Source of the DNA: Rusavskia elegans
Taxonomy: Eukaryota; Ascomycota; Lecanoromycetes; Teloschistales; Teloschistaceae
DNA: 64,000 nt
Direction: 5' to 3'
NCBI GenBank assembly: GCA_011316305.1
Contig: SAUG01000020.1
Span: 654,963-718,962 of the forward strand
The notes below the pieces were generated by a model. It was given only the letters and a program-made list of their open reading frames with translations, was not told the DNA's origin and did not search any database. The position numbers and the translations under genes are program-made. Of the stretch, positions 36,280-49,492 are shown piece after piece. Every line of letters begins with the position of its first letter. Positions within the stretch are counted from its first letter, which is position 1.

Positions 36280-38700
36280 TTAATTATATAGAAAGTAAAG
36301 AAAGATTATTTAAAATATAGCTAATAAAATTCGAGCCGACTATCTAGTACTAATCTTTTAAGACGATAATAGATATATTTAATAGGATATAGATTACTAT
36401 AAAAAGTTCGAATATTAGTAGTCTAGTACTTCTATAGCTATCGGTATTAAGGAAAAATTCTATAGAAAATTGGTTAATTTTTTCTAGTCGAAAAAAGCTA
36501 TAGAGTAAATATAGTTAAAATAGTAATAGAAATTCTACTAGATAGTTTTAATAAAAGATAGTCTATCTAAAATTATATATAAAAACTATTCTAAAATTCT
36601 CGACTATTTTATAGTATCTAAATCTTCTAATATATCTACTATATAGAAGTACCTTAATATTATTATTTATTAAAGAACTAAACGATATAATTTATAGTCT
36701 TCTATTAAATTAACATTTATCCGTATAAGTAGCTAATAATAATATAAGGAGATAATATAGAGTTTATTTTAATTATAGAAAAAAAGCTATATTATATTTA
36801 TATTTACTTTTAACGTAACTGTATAGGATAAATACCTATATAAAACTTTCTAAAATTTAAATCTACTAGTTCGGACTATCGAAAATAAAAGATTTAGACT
36901 ACTACTATAAATATTTTATCTAGATATAAAGTTTATCGGCTATATATAATTTATATAAATAGTTTTCGACGGCTATAATACTATCCGTAAGTAAATTAAA
37001 TCTGATTTAAAAATCTTGGAACGTATTTCCCTTATATTAAATATTTAGTTGAATCTATAAAATGTTATATATTTAGGAATACTTATATATTAGATTAATA
37101 TTTATTTTTAATTTTAGAAGCGTCTAATTAGATTTATATTCCTTTTTACTAATTATTCTAGCCGTTTATAATACTAGAAACTATTAAAGCTTTTAGAATT
37201 TTTCTAGTTTAGGCCGAAGCTTCTAGATATTATTACCGATAATATCAATTCTAATAATATATTAAAAAAAGAGTTTAAAAAAGCTTTTACTCGGCTTGAT
37301 AGCTAATAGAATTAAACCTAAAATTTCCTATCTAATCTAGTTTATATAATTAATCTAATAGTCTAAAACTTTATTAAAACTATTAGATTATAAGTAAATA
37401 GCGACGATTTTATCTAAGAATTTGATAAAGAATAAATTAGAGATATTAGTACTAGTCTATTAAATATCGTGAGAAAAGTAATATACGTAGATAATATAAA
37501 CTTAAAAGTTTTAAGACTAATATTTATTTAAAGCTTATACTATTATAGTCTATATTTCCGCCTCTCTTTAATATAAGCTTTGCTTTAAGGAAATCTAGAA
37601 AAGGGTCGATCCTAATTTCTAATCTAGAAATATAATTTAAAATATTCGTATTTAATAAAATTTAATATATTTTATAATTCGTCGGATATATTAATTATAC
37701 TATTTTATTAATAAATTTATAGAAGTAAATTTATAAAATCTATAAATATAAGAAATTACCTTTAATATAGATAAATAGTAATTTTATTTCTTTATAGATA
37801 GTATATTATAGCCGTTCTATAAAACTACTTTATTAGTTTTAAAAACTATAGGCGTTAGAGTTTATTTAGTATTCCGACTTTATAGTACTATTTTCGATTA
37901 TCTTACTAGAATAGAGGAAGTAGTTCGATTATCGAACTATATTAATAAAGAAATAATACTAATAGTTTATAATAATACTAATATAAAGTTTACGAAGTAC
38001 TATTTTCGTACTAAAAATAAAAGTAGATCAATTTATAATATTACGAATATTCTAGATTCTATAGTAAAGTTTAGTTTTTATCGAGACTAGAATAAAAAAG
38101 ATATCGACGAAAAAATAAAAGACTTTTCGGAGTATCGGAATAAATTTAAAAAGTACTTTATTAAATACTATAGGGAGCCTATTAATCTATTAAGGCCTAA
38201 AACCCGCTATATAGAGGAAAATAAAGTAATATAAAAGAGTAATATATTATAACTTTACTAATTAGTCTAAAGCATACTTTATCTATTTTAAATAGTATTT
38301 TTTAATAACTCTAGCGTCCTTAAGTAGCTACTTCCGAAGCTAATCGATATCTTCGCGCTAATACTACCGAAGAGAATCTAAATTAGATATTCTAGAAAGA
38401 TAACGCTTCGAATTTTCTAAAACTAGCGTAGATAGTTTATAATATTTTTACTTACCTGATATCCTCGGTAGAAATAGAACGGACTTTTAGTTTTATAAAG
38501 AAAGTTTATCGGTAGAATCGAATCTAAATAATTCTAGAATATATAGAGCAGATAATAATAATTAAGTACTATAACTGTACTATAGGTCTAGAAGTAAAAG
38601 AAACTTTAAAAGAGCTATAGAATATATATAACCAGGTAGATTTAGAAAATAGAATTCTATCTAGAAAATAGAATCCCTTTAAAGAAGAATTTAGGAGTAT
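36280..38700 (+). pseudogene. hAT transposase remnant
   Basis: DNA transposase of the hAT superfamily, which cuts and pastes the element. The clearest evidence is the C-terminal dimerisation region: S-S-V-E-I-E-R-T-F-S at 38462-38491, followed by K-K-V-Y-R-stop-N-R-I and I-E-Q-x-x-x-x-K-Y-Y-N near 38540-38575, the conserved end of the hAT family (E-R-x-F-S, then I-E-x-L and W-x-x). Upstream, from about 36.9 kb, the same frame reads as a degenerate protein with stops at Gln/Trp positions and R-R-K-N-K-R near 38105. The start is not identifiable. It is broken by many RIP stops. Confidence 0.75.
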
Positions 38701-38759
38701 TTTAAATAAATTAATCTAAATATTTTTTAGTTTAGAAAAAAAATATCTATTTCTAATAT

Positions 38760-40480
38760 TTCGTATATTTAAATATTAAACTTTAAATAGTCTCGTCTTC
38801 TAAAAATTTAAACTAAAAATATACTATTAAATCTATTTAGTTAATTAATCTAATAATTTATGAGAAAGTAGATTAATTAATTTAATTAAATTATTTATAA
38901 ATTAAAAAACCTTTTTTTTATATATTTTCTAGAATTAAAGACTAATATAAACGGTATAGCTAAAAAATAGTTTATTTTAGTTAATAGAAATAATTAAATA
39001 AAATAAATTATTTATTTCTCCTTTAAATTTAAATAATATTAACTTTTATCTATAGATTAAATTTTATATAATAGAGTTTAAAAGATTAGAAATTAGATAA
39101 TAATTCTAATAACGATTTTTTTAAATTATATTTTTAAAATAATAATAAAAAACCTATATATTTAATTTTATAAATTTAATTATAATTTAATATATTAAAT
39201 AATTCTATTTTATAATTCATTAAAAATATATTTTATTAATAAAAAAAGTAGTTTAATATAAAAATTAATTTAATTTTAAATAAATAGATTAAATAAAATA
39301 ATTAGATAAATTTTCTTTTTATAAAAATAAATAATACTATTTTATAAATATTAATTATAAATTTTCTATAATCTATCTATTATTTTATAAAATTTTTTTA
39401 AATAGAAATTAATATCTATAAATCGTTAATTTAGATAGAAAATTAAAAAATAAATCTGGATTATTTATAGATATAATTTAAATATATATATATTTTTCGG
39501 ATAATAACTCTCTATACTATAATTTAAATAGTAAATTAATATATTATAAAACTATATTAAAATATCTACTCTTTTATAACATTTAAATAAAATTATTTAA
39601 TATTATTTATTTATTAGTTAATATAAATTAAATCATGAATTTTAATTTTATAGGATTAATATAAATACTATTTATTTTATAATAGAACTATAATTTAGTA
39701 TAGTAAATTAAATAACGATATATTTATAAGTATAGTTTTTTCATAAATTTAATAAATTAATATATATATTCTAGAATTATTATTTTTATTATTACTATTA
39801 AAATATTGATATATTATTTTTGATTTAATAATAAACTAGTAAATTAGTTACTAGATTTTCTAAATTAATTTAGCTTTAATAAATATAATAAAAATAAATA
39901 AAATAAAAAATTTAATATTTTAAATAGAAACTTTATATTTTAATAAAATTTATAAAATAGTAATTAATTTAATTATAGTAGAAACTATATTAGAATAATT
40001 TAAATAGATTAGTTAAATAATAATTATTAATTCTTTTTTTCTAATAGATTTATATAAAATACTTTTATAAAACTTTTAGATAAAATTTTAAAACTTAATT
40101 TAATTATATAGAAATTACTTATAATATTATAAATAGTATTATTTCGCTAAAATTTAATATAAAGATAGTAGTATAAAAGATAATTAATATATAATTAAAT
40201 ATAAAATTAAAGTATTTATTATATAAAGATTTAAAATTATTATATTAATTTTTTATCTCTATTATTAATCTTTTATAGATTTATTACTAAATCTAATACG
40301 TTGATATTTTATTTATTCTATATTAGAATCTTAGTCTCTTTATATTTATTTTAGAATAAAAAGAGAGTTTAATTTAGTCTAATAATTAAAATCTATATTA
40401 AAAAGTTTTATTTAAATAAAATTTATTCTTTTATTAATAAAATAGTAATATATAGAAGTAATATATTTATCTAAATCTAC
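38760..40480. other. Extremely AT-rich block inside M4, CpG also lost
   Basis: About 1.7 kb with hardly any CG dinucleotide, unlike the surrounding hAT and Copia sequence, which keep CpG. No frame, terminus or repeat is recognised. It may be an older insertion, or intergenic sequence of the hAT element with a different mutation history. Confidence 0.45.
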
Positions 40481-40539
40481 TATTTCTAGATACAGGTAAC
40501 TATTTATAGAGTTTAATAATTTCCTTTATATTTTTATCC

Positions 40540-41060
40540 TTTTCGTCTTCGGCTTCTATATCTTTATCTTTATTTTTATTTTTATTTTTATTTTTATCTT
40601 TATCTTTATCCTTTTCTATATCTTTATTTTAACTATTAAGATTAATACTTTTAACTAAATTTTTATTATCTCTTAATTTAGTATTATCCCGTATAGAAAA
40701 GTATATTTCTACTATCTAATCCTTTTTATTAATTTTAATAATATTATTACTATTTTTATTTTCCTTTCTATAGAAAGATTTAATATACTTATTAGCCGTA
40801 TTCTCGCTATAACTAAATTCTTTAGTAAACGCTGTCTATTTTTCTAAAAAGTCTAGAATTCTAGCGGACTAAAACTCTTAGAGACCGGTATAATAAATAA
40901 TTTATTACTAGATAAAGTTAATAATTAGAATTATATACTTTATTAAAATTATTTTATTTAGACTATTAATAGCTATATTAGACTAGAAAAAGTATTAGAA
41001 ATAAATATTACTATACTAGATAGCTCTATTTATATTTAATATATTATTTTAATATATTAC
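40540..41060 (-). pseudogene. Second hAT frame (ORF2), convergent with the transposase
   Basis: On the minus strand a frame reads A-R-I-L-D-F-L-E-K near 40860, then T-A-F-T-K-E-F-S-Y-S-E-N-T-A-N-K near 40800, and ends in a Lys/Asp/Asn repeat tract coded by the pyrimidine-rich run at 40560-40620. There are few stops, all of the RIP type. The same sequence is retained in M3. It could be an accessory DNA-binding protein, because fungal hAT elements sometimes carry a second gene; this is inference. I do not recognise a domain with confidence. Confidence 0.5.
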
Positions 41061-41801
41061 TTCGTTCTATTTCTATTTTATTTACTTAATAGTTATCGTC
41101 TTTTTTATAGCTTCTATAAAAGCTTTAGTATATAGATCGTTTTTATAGTATAATACTATATATAGATTAGTATTTTATATAGTATATATTACTTTATTAT
41201 ATTACTATAAATTTTATTCTCGATTCTATAGTCTATTTTCTAATTTCTAGCGTTTTATTCTAACACGGCCTTCGTCTTTATATCTACGCTTTTCTAGAAA
41301 TTAGTTTCTTTAAATTTTTTAAAATATTTATATATCGTAATACGGTCTATATTCTATTTTTTATAGAATTTATATTTAGTATTAGACTACTTTTTACTAT
41401 ATTTACGGCTTATAACTAATTTAGATTTTATAGATAGCGGTATTAATTTAGATATAGTAGATAGTATTCTAAGTAATATAGTAGAGTAATATAATTAATA
41501 GTTATAGAATTATCTAAAGACTCTATATATTATAGTAATAGAATATATTAGAAGTTTATAGAAATATATAGATTCGTTTAAAACTTTAACCTGATTTCGA
41601 ACCCGGGTTAGCTAATCCGACCCGACCCGAATCGGATTAGATAAAAACGTAACCCGACCCGGCCGGGTTTCGAACCCGGGTTAGCTAATCCGACCTAACC
41701 CGAAAAAATACTAAGCTTTAATATAAAAGTATAAAGCTAGTATAATTTTTATACGAATTTACTAAAAAAATTCTAATTAATTAATTATACTAGCTAGAAA
41801 G

Positions 41802-41977
41802 TATTAGAAGTACGTGTTACGCACAACAGCTGTACCAAGATGCTAAGGGCGCTAGTACCGATTAGGCCTAGTAGCTCTCGGCGCTAAAGCTCTACTACCT
41901 CCTTCTTATATACTTAGTCCAGGCGAAAGCCTACCTTAGTAAATTAAACTTAATATTCTATATATATAATTTTAATA
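41802..41977 (+). repeat. 5' LTR of Copia-2
   Basis: 176 bp. The outer part keeps GTG, CACAACAGCTG and GATG; the inner part is converted to TA-rich sequence, ending TTTTAATA. It would carry the promoter and the start of transcription; a CTTATATAC box is seen near 41907. Confidence 0.9.
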
Positions 41978-41991
41978 GGTTATAAGCCCGG
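41978..41991 (+). promoter_or_regulatory. Primer binding site, half-tRNA initiator-Met type (Copia-2)
   Basis: The bases right after the LTR are GGTTATAAGCCCGG. With one RIP change reversed (A to G) they complement the anticodon arm of initiator tRNA-Met (GGGCTCATAACC), the primer known for copia and Ty5, not the usual 3'-CCA end of a tRNA. Copia-3 has the same at 54708-54721. Confidence 0.75.
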
Positions 41992-43179
41992 AAGCTCTAG
42001 CCGAATTAGTTTATAATAGTTATTATTATTATTCGCGAGTATTATATCTTTATATTTAACTTTTTTATATTTTTTCGAATCTTTCTTTTTATCTACCCTT
42101 TAATAGATCCGATATATATTATTAAACCGTATAAAGTATCTAATATAGCGAATAACGAAGTCTATAGTAATACTACTATCTATAAGTACCTCGGTAACTA
42201 CCGAAATTATAAATAGCTAAGTAGATCCCTTTTATCTTACTTTATAACCCTTTCTAGCTATTTAAACTACTAACCTCCTTACTTTCGGATAGAACTATAA
42301 AATCGCTAATTTACTATATATAGATATATTATTATAGGAATATTATACTAGATATAGTAATTAGGCCTTTAAAATTAGATCTTTATAATTATTAGTTTTA
42401 TATCCTACTATCTAGCTAATACTAGTTATCGGTATATATCCTATAGCTGCTAGCTATTATAAATAAATATAGGAAGCGACTGCCTAGCTAATTTAATATA
42501 AGCTAGAACCTTTATAAAATAGGGGGCTAGTAGATTATATTCCTAGCTATTATATCTTTTCTAACCTTCTAATAGTCTAAGCGAGTACCTATTATTTCTA
42601 AACTAACTACCGTTCGCTTCTAGAATTTAGAGTTATTAAACCTAGCCTTAGTTTTACTAGCTATATTATCTAGTCCTAAATAGTATAAAAACTCGAAGCT
42701 TTCTATTTATTACTAAAGACTATTATTATATTATTTTATTTTTTAAAGCTTTATTTAATTTATTTTAAACTTTATATCTACTTTTATATTATTATTATTA
42801 TTAAGGATTTATACTAATCCTCGTAACCTTAAAAGTTTTAAATAATATTTTTTTTAAAGACTACCTAATAACCTCTAAGTAAGTTAAACCGCCTATAACT
42901 TCTAATTCTCTATCGAAAACTATAGGCTCCTCTATAACTAATAGTAAATCGACTTTACTATTTAGAACTATCTACGCCCGGACTCTAATTATTACCTATT
43001 AATATTACTTTCTATTATATCTAAAAACGACCCGGACCTCTTTATAGCTTTTAGTCCCTTTTTAATATTTTTAAGCCCGAGTAACTTATTCGGCTTTAAA
43101 GTTATTACTTTTTTAGGCTATTTACCGCCTAGATCCTCTACTATATCCGATTTCTATAGTACTACTTTTTACGGAATTC

Positions 43180-46100
43180 TAATTTAGTTTAATATTAAGC
43201 TTAATAATATATCTATTTCTATACTAACTATAAATAATACTAAACTAGGGGGTTCCGGCTATTTTATTAGTATAATTCCGAAATTCGAGACCTGTTCGGA
43301 CTATAAAAACTAGAAAGAAAGTATTATAGCCTACTATATTTTTAATAACCTCCGAACTACTATTAAAGGCCTTCTACTTCCGGGTATTTCTAAATATAAG
43401 GAAGAATATATAAAACGCGCCTATATAGTAATTAAGACGACCTATAGTACTAATACTAAAAATTTTATTAAAGATATTATATTAGATACTAAAAAGATAT
43501 TAAATAAATTCTAAATATAATATAGAATCTATAATACCGGTAAATTTATAGAACTCGATATTTAGCTAGATATCCTCTATTATAATAGTTCTTTCGAGAA
43601 TATAGAAGCCTATATAGCTAAGTTTTATAAGTTTATTAATAAAATCTTAGCTATAGGTATTATTATTTTAGAAAGCCTTTTTATTTTAAAATTCTTTTAG
43701 GGCCTTAGTATCTTTTTTAGCTATTTCTAGATCTCGTTTACCTAAAGTAATATTATTATTAGAAATAAAGATAGGCGAAAATAGAAAATAATTATTTTAG
43801 ATAAAACTATTAGTACTACTATTAATAAAGAATATCGCTAATATAGTAGTACCGAGTCTACTACTACTAGAACTAAGGCCTTCCTATCTATAAGTAACCT
43901 GAATAAACGAGTTATTAAAGTCGACTACTATTTCTACTATAACCGAAACGGCTATATAAAGGATACCTACTATAGCCTATATCCTAAATTAAAGAAGGCT
44001 TAGATAGTAGATAAATAGAAGAATAGTAGTAGTAAATACTAGAAGGGTAATAGCGGTAATAAAGGTAAAGGCGGTAAAGGAAAGAATAGTAAAGATAGTA
44101 AAAACGATAAATCTAAAAACAATAAATCTAAAAATAAACCTACCGAGTCTAAAAAATTACTAAACTTTATTATAATAATACCGGCCCCTATTAATTTTAG
44201 CTTTATAATTCTCGCTCCTATAGCTTTATCGGCTTTATTAAATAAACTAGACCTTACTAATAGTTAGATATTCGACTATATCTATAACTATTATACTACT
44301 TTCTAGTAGTACCTTTTTATCGAATCTACTATAAGACCTATCTAGAGCGAGTCTATAACTAGTATTAAAAGTACCGTTAATTCCCGACTAATTACTAAAA
44401 GTACTATTATATTTAATTATTTTATTAATAGTTAATACCGCCCTATAGAATTTTATAATATCCTTTATACCTCTAGGTCCGGCGCTAATCTACTATTAAT
44501 ATTATAAATTTAGAAGATAGGCGCTAAAATAATTATTAAAGATTCTAGCTTTAGTTTTAATTTTAGTATTCCGGATTAAATATTAACTACCTATATATAC
44601 GAAGGTCTATTCCTACTAAATATTAATACTATATAGTATAGCCCCGTAAAATCTTCTTCTATTTCTTCTTTCTCTTCTTTTCTATCTTTATCCTTATTTT
44701 TATTAATACCCGATATAGCCTTAAAGGCCTATACTAAAATATCGGTAGAAGTAGAAAGTATCTAGTATACCCGGCTTAGATACTTTAGTAACTAGAATTT
44801 ATATAAATTAGTAAATATATCTATAGAAATCGACCTATCTAAAGTTTCTAAGTTTAAATCCGATTTCTATAAGGTTTATATTCTAGGTAAATAATATAAT
44901 TAGCTTTTTAGGGGCTATATCTGCCCCGGTAGTAGCCCTATAGACCTTATTTACGCTAATTATATAGGTCTTATTTAAAAAAATAAGGTTCTAGTTATAT
45001 ATAATAGGAGCTAATATATCTTTACTTTTCTAGATAATAATATCTAGAAGTATAGTATCTATATAACTAAATTAAAAGACGTTTCCGAAATCCTAGAATA
45101 CTAGAACTACTTCTGCGCCTATAATAAAAAAGGCGTTTTCGTTATTAAATATTTTTATAGCGATAATAAATTTAGGAGCTATATTATATCTAAAAGCTTT
45201 ATTAATAAAGGTATTTAGTAGAAGCCTACTATATCTAATAATCTATAATAGAATAGTATATCCGAATATTTCGGGTAGATACTAATATATAAAGCCTATT
45301 CTATATTAGTTTATAGCGGCTTTAGTAAAAAATATTAGCTGCTATTTATTAAAGCTACTACTTTCCTATATTTCCGGTTACCTAGTAGTAAATTAGGTAT
45401 AACCCTATATAAAAAGGAATATAGTAAATCTCTAGATTTAAGCCGATTCTATATTCTAGGTTCTATAGCGTACCTAATATATAGTAAAAAGATTCGGAAG
45501 TTCTATAATTAGAACTATAAATATACTTTAGTCGGTTACTTTAGTAATACTATCTATAAACTATTAAATCTTTAGAATAAAGTTATTTATACTTTTTCCG
45601 TAGTATTTAAAGAAATAGGTTAAAACCTAGATTTATTAGATCTATAGGAGTTAAAGGAATTAAAAAATAAACTTTAATAGTAGCCCCTGCGGAAACGGTA
45701 GTATACTAATAGGGGGTCTAATCCTAAAAGATCGTAACTATAATCTAGTAATCTCCTTTTAATATCTAAACTAATAGCTCCTCCGATATTTTATTAGACT
45801 CCTTTTACTTATAGTTAAACTCCTTTACCGGCTAACCTATTTACTAGACTTTATATTACTAAAGTTAATAATTCCGAATTAAACTCCGATAAGTTACTAC
45901 CCTATTTTTAAACTATTATATCTCGCCCGTAGATTAACTATATTACCTAATCCTTTATTAAAGTCCTATATAACTACCCCGAACTCCGGGTACTAGATAA
46001 TTATAATTATTTTTTACTAGATTTAATTATAAATATTTATATATTTATTAGTATTATAAGAAAAAGTACTATATTAGATCCTTCCGAACCCTAGTTATAT

Positions 46101-47660
46101 AAAAAGGCTATAGATTTACTCTATACTAACGAATAGCGTAAGGCTATAAAAGAAGAACTAGTATTATTAGAACTAAATAATACGTAGATACTATATACTA
46201 AAGTATTACTACCTTCTATAAAATATTTTTTAGGAGGTAAATAGATATATAAAATTAAAAGGGATACCGATAGTAAAATTACGCGCTTTAAAGCTCGCTA
46301 GGTTATTTATAGCTTTAAATAGGAAGCCGGTATCGATTTTAATAAAATTTTTATTTCTATTATTAAACTAATATTATATAAAGCTATTTTTACTATAGCT
46401 ACTACCTATAGCTTGGAGCTCGATTAAATAAATATTAAAACAGCCTTCTTCTACGGTTATATTAATAAGATTATCTATATATAATATCCTACTGGTTTTA
46501 GCGACTCTAATATAATATATAAACTTCGGAAAGCCTTTTATAGTTTTAAATAGTCGCTTTAGATCTAGTACCGCTATTTTACTAAATTTTTCGCTACTAT
46601 TAGCTTTAAATCTCTAGAATCCGATTATAGTATCTTTAATAATAGTATAATTATTATCGGTATTTATATTAATAATATCCTTCTATATAATACTAGTTAT
46701 TAGAACCTTAATAATATTAAAATATATTTAAATAAACGTTTTTAAATATTAGATCTAGGCTTTATTAACTTCTACCTCGGTATAAAAATTATTAGGAACC
46801 GGGAACTCTGTACTATTTAGTTAAACTAAACTATCTATATTAAATAAATTCTAAAGGATTATAGCTTCGCTATTTATAAAAATAATATTTCTATTTCTAT
46901 AGATTCCGGCTTTTATTTAGAAACCGCCCCCGCTAATTAGGACTATTTTTTATTAATAAAATATAAATATTAGAATACTATCGGCTCCTTAATATATACT
47001 ATACTTAGAACCCGCTTTAATATTATTTTTACTATTTCTATCGTTAGCTAATACTCGTTTAATCCTATAAACTACTACTAGAATACTATTACTAGAATTT
47101 TTTAATATCTATATAGAACGGCTTACTTTATTTTTATCTATAGAAGCGACCTATAGAAGCTTCGGGGGTATACCGATACTAATTAGATAGGTAACTATAA
47201 AACCTATTATTTTACTTCTAGATATATCTTTAATATTAGATCCGGTACTATTAGCTAGTTATCTAAACGGTAAGTAACTATAGCTATATCAACTACTAAA
47301 GCAGAATTAGATAGAGAAACTAAAACTACTAAAGAGGCTATTTAGTTAAATTATATCCTAAATTAGCTATTAATCGACGAGTAGGATCTAAATATTACCC
47401 TAGATATAGTAACCCTCTATAGCGATAATTAGGGCGCTATTACTTTTACTAAATACCTTTAGTTCTATAGCTGTACTAAATATATTAATATCTATATTAA
47501 ATTTCTATAGGAGAAAGTTACTAATAAAATTATTAATCTTTAGTATATTCTAACGGAGTAAATAGTTACTAATAGGCTTACTAAAGCCTTAAATAAGAGT
47601 AAATTCGAGGCTTTCTATATAATACTTAGGTTTAAAGATCTAAAAATACTTTAAACCTTA
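43180..47660 (+). pseudogene. Copia-2 gag-pol remnant
   Basis: Same polyprotein as in Copia-1 and Copia-3. Gag zinc knuckle CX2CX4HX4C at 43929-43970 with Cys and His codons now Tyr. A Lys/Asn/Ser-rich linker follows (to about 44150). Integrase region near 45.0-45.3 kb, reverse transcriptase near 46.3-46.75 kb with Y-I-N-N at 46665-46676 in place of YVDD, RNase H near 47.15-47.6 kb including S-D-N-x-G-A near 47430. Stops are TAA and TAG at Gln and Trp positions. The start codon is not identifiable; translation presumably began near 43.15 kb after a long leader (41992 to about 43150) with no frame of its own that I can see. Confidence 0.88.
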
Positions 47661-47715
47661 AATAATAATAGTAATAATCTATCTAAATTATAAGGATCTT
47701 TCTAATAATAATCTC

Positions 47716-47740
47716 CCCCGGAATATAATTAATTCCGGGG
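47716..47740 (+). other. Hairpin after pol in Copia-2
   Basis: CCCCGGA (47716-47722) pairs with TCCGGGG (47734-47740) around an 11-nt loop. It is identical in stem to Copia-1 (6221) and Copia-3 (60421). Confidence 0.6.
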
Positions 47741-48139
47741 TATTAATAATTACTATATACCTATAAATATTATCTTTAAAAAGTATAATATATATTAAAG
47801 GGGGTAGTTAAGTTTTTAAATAATTCTAGGCTCTATAGGCCTACCTATATAGTACCTATATCGTTTTTAAATCGCTATACCTTTTATATACTCTCTAATA
47901 ATATATTCGATTAAAATCTATATATAATTATTTATATCCGGATTTGTTTTTCTATTTTAGTAATAAAACGCTAAAAGTATATCTTTAGTCTAAACCCTGC
48001 TAAATTCTATATTAAACTTAATATATTAACTGGTTTTAATACTAGTTAAGGTATTTCTAGCTGCCTAGTAGTTATTTAGGCTCTATATAAAGCTTTTCGG
48101 AACTAGCGCGGGTATACTATAATTAGCGCCCTAGCTACT

Positions 48140-48783
48140 AGCCGCCTACTATATAATTTCGCCCGCTATCTATTACTATTACTTTTTTAAATATATCTTT
48201 ACTAATCCTATACTATCTAATATATAAATTATACTATTCGATTCCTTATACCCTATACTTCTATTTAATACTACTTATAGCTATTATAGATTTAGGTAGC
48301 CTTCGAAGATTTAACTTTACTTCTTATATTTCTAGAGAGCTCGACCTATATATATATATCGAAGTATTTATTAGACTATTTAATAACTTTCGAGCTTATA
48401 ATACCTATATAAACTATAATAATAATCTACTTTACTTCTACCTTCGGGTACTATCCTATCTAAGCCTCGAATCTAAATACTATTAGGTAAGAAATAATAT
48501 CGATAGCTTTTAGAATCGCGATATCTTTAGCTACCTATAGTTAGATAGTAATAATATATAAATATATATTAGTATCTTCGCTATCTAGCTATACCGCTAA
48601 ATTAACTATAGGATCCTATAGGAATTCTAGGAATAGTACTATTAGGGCGCTGTAATTATTAATAATCCGAAAACTTATATTAATCTTTAAGGCTATAGTA
48701 AATACCTCTATATCTAGAACTATCTAGGCGATATAACCTTTAATATATCTATAAAGGCTTATAATATTCTAATAGGCGCTTAG
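48140..48783 (+). pseudogene. Extra frame downstream of pol in Copia-2 (ORF3)
   Basis: Same frame as in Copia-1 and Copia-3. It reads D-L-G-S-L-R-R-F-N-F-T near 48285-48320, then E-L-D-L-Y-I-Y-I-E-V-F near 48340-48375 without a stop until about 48480, and N-N-P-K-T-Y-I-N near 48665-48685. It ends at TAG 48781-48783, which may itself be a RIP stop; further frame pieces continue to about 49.2 kb. Later stops are TAA or TAG. Function unknown. Confidence 0.5.
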
Positions 48784-49245
48784 TATATATTCCTTTAGTA
48801 AATTAAGAAAAAATATAATATCTATACCTTTTAGTACTTCGGCGGTATTAATAATAACCGATAATATCTATAATTTACTACTAGATAGGTACTTTTAATC
48901 GCTAAAGCCCTAGATACGCCTTTCTAATCGGGCGATATCTATTTTAAATACTTTAAATAAATCTATATTATAAACTAGTACCTATACTAGTACTCTACTA
49001 AGTATACTACTACTATAAAGGGTTTAGAGTACTATAGGAACTATAGAAAGCTCTAATTTTCTTTTATCTAGATTTCGATTTTTATAATTTATATATATAT
49101 ATCTACTATAGGAGCTTTTTAAACTTTATCTACCTCGCCTTTATTATATATAAACTCTTTTTCCTATAGGTTTTTTAGCGAGTATATAGCGAGTCTATTT
49201 AATTTTTACCCTTAGTATATATATAGTATATTATTTATATAGAAG

Positions 49246-49421
49246 TATTAGAAATACGTATTATATATAACAGCTATATTAAAATACTAAGGGCGCTAGT
49301 ACTGATCAGGCCTAGTAGCTCTCGGTGCCAAGGCCCTGCTACCTCCTTCTTATATATTTAGTCCAGGCGAAAGCCTACTTTAGTAAATCAAGCTTAATAT
49401 TCCACACACATGATTTCAACA
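49246..49421 (+). repeat. 3' LTR of Copia-2
   Basis: 176 bp starting TATTAGAAAT and ending GATTTCAACA. The inner (left) half is heavily changed, while the outer (right) half keeps CACACACATG and TTTCAACA. The preceding purine-rich tract is short (AGAAG). Confidence 0.92.
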
Positions 49422-49492
49422 GAAAGTCTATAGTAAAACTAAATATATTACCTCGATATATTACCTTTATTAAAAAATTAAAATAATAATAT

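Larger units (their letters stand above)
41802..49421 (+). mobile_element. Copia-2: complete Ty1/copia element, 7620 bp
   Basis: LTRs at 41802-41977 and 49246-49421 (176 bp each) and a perfect 5-bp target duplication GAAAG (41797-41801, 49422-49426). M1 shows the empty site near 11743. Layout: LTR, primer site, leader of about 1.1 kb, gag-pol, hairpin, ORF3, 3' LTR. No internal insertion, so it serves as reference for the family. All frames are broken by RIP. The outer halves of both LTRs are less mutated than the inner halves. Confidence 0.93.
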
